From CAYHVK01 sp964360255 (GTDB lineage: Bacteria > Bdellovibrionota > Bdellovibrionia > Bdellovibrionales > UBA1609), in assembly GCA_964360255.1 (NCBI GenBank), contig CAYHVK010000009.1, forward strand, positions 1 through 64,000: a stretch of 64,000 nucleotides of DNA, written 5' to 3'. This document shows positions 1-6,688 of this stretch, one piece after another. Each line of letters begins with the position of its first letter. Within the stretch, counting starts at the first letter, position 1. The position numbers and the translations under genes are program-made. The notes below the pieces were generated by a model. It was given only the letters and a program-made list of their open reading frames with translations. It was not told where the DNA came from and ran no database searches.

Positions 1-531
1 CACCGCAACTCCGTAAGCGCATTGACCCAAGTAGATTTGGTTCAAGTAAAGATAAAGAATGTCCTGCTTAGAGAGATTCGACTCCATTTTGTAAGCGAGA
101 AGAACTTCTTTAATTTTACGGGTATAAGTTTTTTCGTTCGACAAGAGAAGTGAGCGGGCCACCTGTTGCGTGATCGTTGATCCACCCTGAACTTTTTCGC
201 CGGCTCTTAAGTTGGCTAAGAAAGATCTGAGAATGGCGAAATAATTAATACCACCATGTTTGAAGAACGAAGCATCTTCTGAAGCCAAGAAAGCATCGAT
301 CACAACCTTCGGAATTTTATCGTAAGCCACAAGTTGGCGTTTCTCGCGCGTGAACTCACCAATCTTTTCTTGATTGCGATCATACACATTTGAAACAAGT
401 AGCGGTTTGTAATCGGCGACCGTAATCAACTGCGGAAGTTCAGAGTTGAGAGAGATCACGACCGCTGCAACGGCAGCGACAGATAAGAAGAATAATGCGA
501 TTAGAAATGTCAGTATTTTTTTTAAGCTCAT
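1..531 (-). CDS. Penicillin-binding protein 1A-type peptidoglycan synthase (N-terminal part)
   Basis: The reverse-strand reading frame is open to the window edge, so only the first 177 residues are present. A short N-terminal membrane anchor (about residues 5-27) is followed by a family 51 glycosyltransferase domain. The motifs are EDASFFKHGG (85-94, with the catalytic Glu85), GGSTITQQ (116-123), RKIKE (138-142) and NQIYLGQ (164-170). This enzyme class polymerises lipid II at the outer face of the inner membrane, and a transpeptidase domain should follow outside the window. The ATG has AGGA just upstream. Whether it is PBP1A or another bifunctional class A PBP cannot be settled from this part. 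Confidence 0.93.
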   Translation of the reverse strand, partial: MSLKKILTFLIALFFLSVAAVAAVVISLNSELPQLITVADYKPLLVSNVYDRNQEKIGEFTREKRQLVAYDKIPKVVIDAFLASEDASFFKHGGINYFAILRSFLANLRAGEKVQGGSTITQQVARSLLLSNEKTYTRKIKEVLLAYKMESNLSKQDILYLYLNQIYLGQCAYGVAV

Positions 532-561
532 GTGTCCTACAGCTTACGCTTTTCACATGAG

Positions 562-603
562 CCTGTCGAGAATCTAAGGCCGCGAGCGCGGCCTTACGAC
601 AGG
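562..603. repeat. Composite hairpin with nested perfect stems
   Basis: An outer stem CCTGTCG/CGACAGG encloses an inner 10-bp stem TAAGGCCGCG/CGCGGCCTTA around a 2-nt centre, with a short one-sided bulge. It lies between the PBP gene start and the terminator-like stem of the next reverse-strand gene. There is no T-run after it on either strand. Confidence 0.7.
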
Positions 604-612
604 TCTAGTCAC

Positions 613-635
613 TTGAGATTCAGTGAGAATCTCAA
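613..635 (-). terminator. Hairpin after the 543-aa exported protein gene
   Basis: This is a perfect 9-bp stem, TTGAGATTC/GAATCTCAA, with a 5-nt loop, starting 5 bases beyond the stop codon of the reverse-strand gene at 641-2272. No clear T-run follows, so it may be an RNA 3' end stabiliser rather than a Rho-independent terminator. Confidence 0.5.
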
Positions 636-640
636 CCCGC

Positions 641-2272
641 TTATTTGCCGGATCCAGTGGTAGTGCCTCCAGAAGTTGTTGTAGTTGGGCTGCTAGATCC
701 ATTAGAGCCGGAAGCTCCTGTAGCTGAGGCCCCAGATAAATCATCCGCATTCAATTGGATCAACGTCGGCGTACCACCCAAATTAGATTGGCTTTTTTGG
801 TAATCACTTAAGGCTTTTGAAGAAACCTTCGTAGTACTTGAACACAAACTAATAACGGGATCCAAAGCTAACAAATAAGCTGACCCTGCTTCACGAAGAT
901 CAACCATATCTGTAGCATCTGGATCTTTAACATATGACGAAGCGACACGAAGAAGCTTTGTATAATATTCGAGATCAGACTTTTTATCCTTTAACTTAGC
1001 TTCTTGGTTGGCTTGGTGAGCTGCAGCTTTGGCGAAAACAGCCTTTAAGCCTGTGCACCCATTAGGTGATTCGGTTTGATTGGGCTGAGCACCTTGCATA
1101 GCTTGCATATTACCGCACTGGCCAATTTTAGTGTCAAATTTCGCTTTGATTGTAGCAGTATCCTTTTGATAGCGAGTTAAAAGCTCTTGTGCCTCTTGCT
1201 GCTTTTTTTGCGGAAGAGTTGAAACTAACTCTTGATACACTTTGTTTTTTTGAAGAAGGACTTCTTTCATCGCATTCTCGAGCTTAACGCGATTGTTTTT
1301 ATAGTTTAAGTTTAACAGTTCGATGGGTTTTTTCCAGCGAGCATCATTGGCGCGGCAACGGGCGATAGCTCTTTTGCGAAAAGCCTCATTCTCTTCTGTT
1401 CTGCCATTTGATTTAAGAGTAAGTTGTGCTTGCAAATTACGTTTTTTCAGATTGTTAGCTTGAGCTGCTTTTGCTTCTCCTTCGATTTTAGCACCCAATT
1501 CTTTTTCTGCGATGTCTTCACACATTGATTCAACTTTAGCGAGGTCAAGAGTGTATTGAACATCCTGATCATTCTTTGCTTGTTCGAGATCACGCATATC
1601 TTTCTCAAATGCATCAATCTTTTTCTGAGCCGCTTCAGATTTTTCATCTTGTTCAAGGCCCATTGCTTTATTTTCTTTTTCATACTGAGCTTCGCGCTCG
1701 TTATTAGCCTCTAGGCGCTCAGACTCAGCAGTTTCAATATCTTTTTGTGCCTCTTGAGTTTTTTCTTTGGCTTGATCGACTTTGTCTTCTAACTCTTTGA
1801 TTTCGTCTTTAAGTTCTTTGATTTGCTCTTTAGCTAATTTTGCATCTTTAATGGCAGGAATCGGGCAATCGCTATATTTGTCCACATCGACTTCTTTGCC
1901 GGCTTTACTTTCACCATCATCGTCATCCTCTTCAAAATCATCAGACATCGAATTACATGTTGCAAAGGCCTGCTCGCACTTCTCACCAATACCCATCTTT
2001 AAACTGCTACAGGCTTTACCAAATTGTTCGCTCGCTTTTTTAAAAGCATCAAGGCTATCGTCGCAACCATCTTTGAGGGCAGCAGCTCCACCACCGCCGA
2101 TTCCGGCTCGAACTTCACGCTCACAATTATCTTTTGCCGTGCCAGTTTTAGAGGCACAACTTTCTAAGAGCAACTTAACGGCTTCACCGTTTAGCTCAAT
2201 CGCCCAAGCGTTAGGCAACATCATTACAACAGTTGTCAAAAGTGTAATCATTGAAAGTTTGATAGTTTGCAT
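641..2272 (-). CDS. Exported coiled-coil protein, unknown function
   Basis: The protein has 543 residues and I do not recognise its family. An N-terminal signal peptide (residues 1-24, ending near PNAWA) is followed by a Cys-containing segment and an acidic stretch. A long charged heptad-like coiled coil covers about residues 145-330, then comes a helical region. The C-terminal tail is very rich in Ser, Thr and Gly. GGGGG lies five bases before the ATG and supports the start. The gene is divergent from the exported protein at 2498, with a long palindrome in between. It is probably periplasmic or surface-located. Nothing in the sequence suggests an enzyme. Confidence 0.85.
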   Translation of the reverse strand: MQTIKLSMITLLTTVVMMLPNAWAIELNGEAVKLLLESCASKTGTAKDNCEREVRAGIGGGGAAALKDGCDDSLDAFKKASEQFGKACSSLKMGIGEKCEQAFATCNSMSDDFEEDDDDGESKAGKEVDVDKYSDCPIPAIKDAKLAKEQIKELKDEIKELEDKVDQAKEKTQEAQKDIETAESERLEANNEREAQYEKENKAMGLEQDEKSEAAQKKIDAFEKDMRDLEQAKNDQDVQYTLDLAKVESMCEDIAEKELGAKIEGEAKAAQANNLKKRNLQAQLTLKSNGRTEENEAFRKRAIARCRANDARWKKPIELLNLNYKNNRVKLENAMKEVLLQKNKVYQELVSTLPQKKQQEAQELLTRYQKDTATIKAKFDTKIGQCGNMQAMQGAQPNQTESPNGCTGLKAVFAKAAAHQANQEAKLKDKKSDLEYYTKLLRVASSYVKDPDATDMVDLREAGSAYLLALDPVISLCSSTTKVSSKALSDYQKSQSNLGGTPTLIQLNADDLSGASATGASGSNGSSSPTTTTSGGTTTGSGK

Positions 2273-2410
2273 GTGAACCCCCGAACCTAATTATAAAGCA
2301 ATAGCGGTACCAATTAGGTTACACGGATAATATAGATGTCTCAAAATGAGACGCCACATTCTCGACTGGACATTGGTAGAGAGAAGTAATGTCTCTATGA
2401 AAGCTGGTCT

Positions 2411-2466
2411 GGCAACACTCCGATCGATGTCGAGGAATTCCTCGACATCGATCGGAGTGGGTTGCC
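2411..2466. repeat. Long perfect palindrome (family copy 1)
   Basis: A 42-bp perfect palindrome (2417-2458) is centred on GGAATTCC. Each arm reads ACTCCGATCGATGTCGAGG towards the centre. Short outer arms GGCAAC/GTTGCC (2411-2416 and 2461-2466) extend it with a 2-nt bulge. It sits between two divergent genes. A near-identical 40-bp core occurs at 55480-55519. Confidence 0.95.
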
Positions 2467-2497
2467 CACACCCATGCCCCAAGCTAAAATTAAGCAT

Positions 2498-3340
2498 ATG
2501 TTTAAAGCTCTATTATTTGCTGCCCTAATTAGCGTACTGGCGATTTCCGTGACTCCAATGTCAGCGTCGGCGGAAGATCTACCGAAAGCCATGGATATTT
2601 TTAGTTGTGGGTCTTATCCGGTTTTTGAGAACTATGAAGACTCGAATGGACGCTTTATTTATCGCAAGAATTTGATTCGCTGGCAGCAAGGACATGAAAA
2701 TGCAGAGCTCCCGATGACAATGACGGCAAAGCTAACCGGTCGTGAATGTGTTTTGCAGGTGAAGTTCGCTAAAAAGACAAAAACATTTAAGTTTAAAACA
2801 TGCGATCTCTCAAGAGAAAAAGATGGTGATTGTGATCACATTTATAATTTCTATGATGTAACTCCGCCGCTACCAGCATCAGGACAGCCGCAAAGTTGCT
2901 CAGTCGGGCCAGAACATAAGCATACTTTGGCCAATTGCAAAGTTCCTACACCAAAAACCAAGCCAGTGAAAAAGTATGTTCCACCAGCATGCCGAAATAC
3001 AAGTACGGGCACTCTTATAGAGCCGTATACGTGTAAATATATTTCACCGATGCAGAAAGAGACCTTCGAAGACTATGGTGCGAAACTCTGCTCGACAAGA
3101 GTTGTTAAGGAGCTTTGCACAGCGAAAGTAAAATGCGATTGGAATAACTCTATTCCGCGAAATGGTCATATTCTTTCATACGTAAGTTATGTGTACTGCC
3201 CGCTAACTGGGATGACTTGCAATATGGATGCAATGACTTGTGGCGCCGATCGCGAGATGTATTTTGAAGACCCAGCAACGGTCGAAGAAATGCTACGTAC
3301 GAAGTATAATGTTCCCAAAGAGCAGGGAAGTGCGAAGTGA
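2498..3340 (+). CDS. Exported Cys-rich protein, unknown function
   Basis: The protein has 280 residues and no recognised family. The signal peptide ends near MSASA (about residue 25). The mature part contains more than a dozen Cys residues, many in close pairs such as CKY, CSTR and CDW, which suggests disulfides in the periplasm or outside the cell. The start at ATG 2498 is chosen because it places the hydrophobic signal segment at the N-terminus. Upstream in-frame ATGs at 2462 and 2474 would add a polar leader, and no strong ribosome site separates the options. The stop overlaps the GTG start of the next gene by four bases (GTGA), so the pair is probably translationally coupled. Confidence 0.82.
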   Translation: MFKALLFAALISVLAISVTPMSASAEDLPKAMDIFSCGSYPVFENYEDSNGRFIYRKNLIRWQQGHENAELPMTMTAKLTGRECVLQVKFAKKTKTFKFKTCDLSREKDGDCDHIYNFYDVTPPLPASGQPQSCSVGPEHKHTLANCKVPTPKTKPVKKYVPPACRNTSTGTLIEPYTCKYISPMQKETFEDYGAKLCSTRVVKELCTAKVKCDWNNSIPRNGHILSYVSYVYCPLTGMTCNMDAMTCGADREMYFEDPATVEEMLRTKYNVPKEQGSAK

Positions 3341-3663
3341 AGCGCCAGAAGAGATCAGCGAAAAATTTTATTCTAGGTATTTTTAGATTTTCAAAAATCG
3401 TGTCACTTTTTATCGTGCTTTTTGCTGCGAATTTAAGTCCAGCCACTTACGCCTCTATTGCCGAAGTTGAAGCCAAAGTGATCTCGTTCGACGATAAGAA
3501 TGTTGTGATCGAACAGCAGGGTGAGAGAATGACTCTCATCAAATCAACAATTCAAAATCCAAAAGATATTAAAGTCGGCAAAACAGTGATTTTAAAAGTG
3601 AAAAATGATTCTGTAAATCGAGTGGAATTACCTAGAGACTATAAGCCTGAGACGAAAAATTAG
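3337..3663 (+). CDS. Small exported or membrane-anchored protein, unknown function
   Basis: The protein has 108 residues. A basic N-terminus (KRQKRSAK) and a hydrophobic stretch at about 18-40 form a signal peptide or anchor. The rest is a compact beta-rich segment with alternating Val and Lys, which may be a small OB- or SH3-like barrel; no family is recognised. It starts with GTG inside the stop of the preceding Cys-rich exported protein, which points to an operon. A probable 6S RNA follows. Confidence 0.75.
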   Translation: MKRQKRSAKNFILGIFRFSKIVSLFIVLFAANLSPATYASIAEVEAKVISFDDKNVVIEQQGERMTLIKSTIQNPKDIKVGKTVILKVKNDSVNRVELPRDYKPETKN

Positions 3664-3900
3664 AGCAAAAAAAATACCCTCGTGATCATCAGCAATGAGT
3701 TGAACCCGTATTTACTAGAGCGGTAGGCCATTTAACGACTTTAGGCTTCTCACTTTACTGTGAGCTTGCTCACCATCATCAGGGACAGCCACCTAATATC
3801 TGTTTATAAGGTTCACTTTTCATGTGTGACCACGAAAGTAATACCCTAATAATACAGAGGACCCCCCTCGTCCACAACAACTCAAAATTCATGCCGAATC
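3664..3900 (+). ncRNA. ssrS: Probable 6S RNA
   Basis: This 313-bp gene-free stretch holds a structured RNA-like segment. Order and wording resemble proteobacterial 6S RNA: a GAACCCGTATTT block (3702-3713), a GTGAGCTTGCTCAC hairpin (3760-3773), then CAGCCACCTAATATCTG and a GGTTCAC/GTGACC hairpin. The element is closed by GAGTTG (3697-3702) pairing with CAACTC (3878-3883). E. coli 6S has GAGCCGATATTT, GGTGAGCATGCTC and AAGCCTTAAAACT in the same order. 6S RNA binds housekeeping RNA polymerase in stationary phase. The exact ends are uncertain. The call rests on remembered consensus, not a covariance search. Confidence 0.55.
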
Positions 3901-3976
3901 TGCTAAATGGCCCTTTTAAGAAGAATTAGTACTAAGTCCTGTTACATTACGAGAATTTAGCGCCGAAAAGTCATCT

Positions 3977-4189
3977 ATGACACACCAAGAACTTGACTTT
4001 ATTTTTCCATTTTTTGTTTTGGGCTACGGCGTCCTGATGACCTACGTTTTGCATAACAAATACCTGATGGAAATCGCAGAGAAAAGGTTTCCGCAGCCCC
4101 TCGTCCAGCAGATGAACGGACACCGGACACTCGGACTTATTTGTCTCGTCGTTGGCTCTCTGTGGACGCTGCAAAACGTTTGGCATTGA
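3977..4189 (+). CDS. Small membrane protein, unknown function
   Basis: The protein has 70 residues with two predicted membrane helices (about 8-25 and 50-66) joined by a charged cytoplasmic-like loop containing EIAEKRFPQP. Codon use resembles its neighbours. It stands between the candidate 6S RNA and xseA, 32 bases upstream of xseA, so it may share its transcript. No family is recognised and no clear ribosome site is visible. Confidence 0.65.
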   Translation: MTHQELDFIFPFFVLGYGVLMTYVLHNKYLMEIAEKRFPQPLVQQMNGHRTLGLICLVVGSLWTLQNVWH

Positions 4190-4221
4190 CTTAAAAAATA
4201 GGCTCTTCTAGTGTCGCCCTA

Positions 4222-5637
4222 ATGGCTGACCAGTTGGGCTTTTCAATTACCGAAAAAGATGAAGATATTGAGACGGAAGACTTCGTAAAAGAAGAGCCGA
4301 AACCACTCAGTGTCTCTGAACTCAATGGGCTTATTCGCAGCTCCATTGAAGGTCAATTCCGTAAAGTCTGGCTGCGCGGTGAAATCTCGAATTTCAAGCC
4401 TCACTCTTCAGGCCATTTTTACTTCTCTTTAAAAGATCAAACCTCACAAATCAGTGCCATCATGTTTAGGGGCCAAAACTCTAAGCTCAAATTTACTCCT
4501 GAAAATGGTATGGAAGTTTTTGTTCACGGTAAGGTGACAGTCTATGAACCTCGTGGCCAGTACTCTATCAATTGCGAATCGATGGAGCCAGTGGGTGCCG
4601 GTGCCCTTCAAAAAGCTTATGAGCAATTAAAAGCTAAACTTGAAAAAGAAGGATTGTTCGCGCTTACACGTAAACGTCCACTCCCAAAATTTCCCAAACA
4701 CATCGGTCTTGTAACTTCACCAACCGGCGCGGCTATTAAAGATATTTTAAATATTCTTCGTCGCCGTTATAAAGCCGCCCGAATTACTTTGGCACCCGCG
4801 GTAGTTCAAGGCGATACGGCAGCGGCTTCAATTGTTTCAGCTATCGAGCTGATCAATAAACTTCAAGATGTTGATGTTCTTATCGTCGGCCGCGGTGGTG
4901 GCTCTATTGAAGATATGTGGTGTTTCAATGACGAGCGCGTCGCTCGCGCCATTGTGGCCTCTAAAATTCCAGTGATCAGCGCTGTTGGACACGAAATTGA
5001 TTTCACTATTGCAGACTTTGTTGCCGATCTACGCGCGCCGACTCCGTCAGCAGCGGCTGAGCTTGTGTGCAAAAATGCTGATGATTTACTAGAACAAATT
5101 CGTATGAGTGAGCGCCGTTTAGCGCAAAGCATGCGCGTGTTAATTGATAATCTCAGACGTGAAGTTCGCACTTTCAGTTCACGATTAGTAGATCCGCAAA
5201 GATACCTTCAAGACTTAATTCTCAGAGCTGATGAGCTCACAACTCGCTTAGAAAACGGTGTTTTCAGATATCTTGAAATCCGCCGCACTCAAGTTGAGCT
5301 GGCTCTGCAAAAAATCGGTACACCTCTTGAGAAAATCGTGCGTTTGCAAAAACGCCTCGAGAATTTTTCAATGCGCATGCAAAACGGCTTCGAGCGTAAA
5401 CGCCAAAAGCTTCAGTCGCGCTTCAGAGAGTCAGTGGGCCGCTTAGAATCTTTGAGTCCACTTAAAGTTTTAGATCGCGGGTTCTCTGTCGTAATGAAAA
5501 ACGACAAAATCATGACTTCGACGGCGACTCTTAAAGTCGGCGATGAAGTGAAGATTCAATTGGCTCAAGGCCAAGCGATTGCTGATATTAAAAAATTATT
5601 ACAGAACGAAAAAACCGGAGGCCAGAATGGACTTTGA
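4222..5637 (+). CDS. xseA: Exodeoxyribonuclease VII large subunit
   Basis: The protein has 471 residues, typical for XseA. An N-terminal extension rich in acidic residues (1-28) precedes the OB-fold DNA-binding domain (about 30-125). The catalytic domain carries GRGGGSIEDMWCFNDE (223-238), the family signature. A long coiled-coil region (about 285-420) is where small subunits bind. With XseB it forms exonuclease VII, which degrades single-stranded DNA in the cytoplasm and takes part in mismatch and damage repair. The xseB gene overlaps its 3' end by 11 bases. Confidence 0.97.
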   Translation: MADQLGFSITEKDEDIETEDFVKEEPKPLSVSELNGLIRSSIEGQFRKVWLRGEISNFKPHSSGHFYFSLKDQTSQISAIMFRGQNSKLKFTPENGMEVFVHGKVTVYEPRGQYSINCESMEPVGAGALQKAYEQLKAKLEKEGLFALTRKRPLPKFPKHIGLVTSPTGAAIKDILNILRRRYKAARITLAPAVVQGDTAAASIVSAIELINKLQDVDVLIVGRGGGSIEDMWCFNDERVARAIVASKIPVISAVGHEIDFTIADFVADLRAPTPSAAAELVCKNADDLLEQIRMSERRLAQSMRVLIDNLRREVRTFSSRLVDPQRYLQDLILRADELTTRLENGVFRYLEIRRTQVELALQKIGTPLEKIVRLQKRLENFSMRMQNGFERKRQKLQSRFRESVGRLESLSPLKVLDRGFSVVMKNDKIMTSTATLKVGDEVKIQLAQGQAIADIKKLLQNEKTGGQNGL

Positions 5638-5842
5638 AAAGAAACTCTCTCGCTTAGAAGAGATCGTACAGAAAATGGAAGGCGGCGACCTTTCACTTGA
5701 AGATTCTCTTAAATTATTCGAAGAGGGCATTCGTAATTCACGCGAATGCAACGAACAGCTCACAAAAGCAGAAGAGAAAGTAAAGCTCCTCTTAAAAGTG
5801 GATGCTAATGGCAAAGCGACGACAGAGGATTACAAAGAGTGA
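5627..5842 (+). CDS. xseB: Exodeoxyribonuclease VII small subunit
   Basis: The protein has 71 residues, the usual size, and begins MDFEKKLSRLEEIVQKME with the family's two-helix pattern (LEEGGLSLEDSLKLFEEG-like). The ATG at 5627 follows CGGAGG at a normal distance, so I prefer it to the in-frame start further upstream. It overlaps xseA by 11 bases and ispA by 4 bases. The order xseA-xseB-ispA is a common conserved operon. XseB coats the coiled coil of XseA. Confidence 0.96.
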   Translation: MDFEKKLSRLEEIVQKMEGGDLSLEDSLKLFEEGIRNSRECNEQLTKAEEKVKLLLKVDANGKATTEDYKE

Positions 5843-6684
5843 TTTCGCAAAAAGCTTTGTTTGATGATTTCTTTCATCACCGCATCACTTCGGTTGTGCA
5901 AAGCTATCCTGCCGGTGCGCGCACGCTCACTGACTCTGTACTCTATTCTCTTTTTCAGAATTCAAAACGTTTTAGGCCCACGCTTTCGCTTCTCACAGCC
6001 GAAATGCTAGGCGTTTCTCATAAGCGCGCCCTACCATGGGCCGCGTCGGTTGAGATGATTCACACGTATTCACTGATTCACGACGATCTGCCATGTATGG
6101 ATAACGATAGCATGCGCCGGGGAGAACCAACGAACCACATCGTGTTCGGTGAATCGACAGCGCTACTTGCGGGTGACACCCTTCTGACGGAGTCATTTGG
6201 TTACTTGGCTCGTGAATACAAAGATCTTCCAGAAATTGCTATTGAGCTTATTCAGCTCCTCAGTCATGCCAGTGGTGGGGCGGGCATGATCGCAGGGCAA
6301 GTGATTGATCTTGGTATTGCACAAAGTGCCGAGAGTCTTCAGGTTGAAAAGCTGATGCAAATGCACCGGCTTAAAACCGGAGCCCTTATTCACGTCTCTG
6401 TTATGGGCATTGCGACCATTGCTCGAGCGGGTACGCTCCAGAAAGATTTGCTTTCAACTTTTGCTGATAATTTAGGAATGGCTTTTCAATTAGCCGATGA
6501 TCTACACGATTATAACCCTGATAAACCAGAGCGTACGGGTTACCCGGCACTCATTGGTGTTCAAGGCACTAAAGATCAGTTGAGAACGGTTTCTGAGACG
6601 GCGATCGAGAGCTTACGAGCCTTCGGTGAAAAGTCGCAACCCCTCGTAGATTTAGTTCGCTACAATCAAAGCCGACTGACTTAA
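5839..6684 (+). CDS. ispA: Polyprenyl synthetase, farnesyl diphosphate synthase type
   Basis: The protein has 281 residues. The first aspartate-rich motif is DDLPCMDND (82-90) followed by RRGEPTNH, and the second is DDLHD in the C-terminal third. Both bind Mg-diphosphate. The enzyme condenses isopentenyl diphosphate with allylic diphosphates to give farnesyl diphosphate, the precursor of undecaprenyl phosphate, quinones and heme O. It starts with GTG overlapping the xseB stop (GTGA). The region after the second motif reads NPDKPERTGYPAL rather than the usual G-KTAGKD wording, so chain length is an inference. Confidence 0.93.
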   Translation: MISQKALFDDFFHHRITSVVQSYPAGARTLTDSVLYSLFQNSKRFRPTLSLLTAEMLGVSHKRALPWAASVEMIHTYSLIHDDLPCMDNDSMRRGEPTNHIVFGESTALLAGDTLLTESFGYLAREYKDLPEIAIELIQLLSHASGGAGMIAGQVIDLGIAQSAESLQVEKLMQMHRLKTGALIHVSVMGIATIARAGTLQKDLLSTFADNLGMAFQLADDLHDYNPDKPERTGYPALIGVQGTKDQLRTVSETAIESLRAFGEKSQPLVDLVRYNQSRLT

Positions 6685-6688
6685 TAGG

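Noticed and set aside
1782..2276. Forward-strand open frame of 164 codons opposite the coiled-coil gene
   Set aside because: It is a Ser/Leu-rich shadow of the reverse-strand gene, which has a signal peptide, a good ribosome site and normal codon use.
2291..2592. Short frames through palindrome copy 1 on both strands
   Set aside because: They arise from the palindrome itself, whose two arms read alike, and have no ribosome site or signal.
4863..5171. Reverse frame of 102 codons inside xseA
   Set aside because: Shadow of a conserved gene with intact family motifs; composition is Ser/Arg/Thr-rich.
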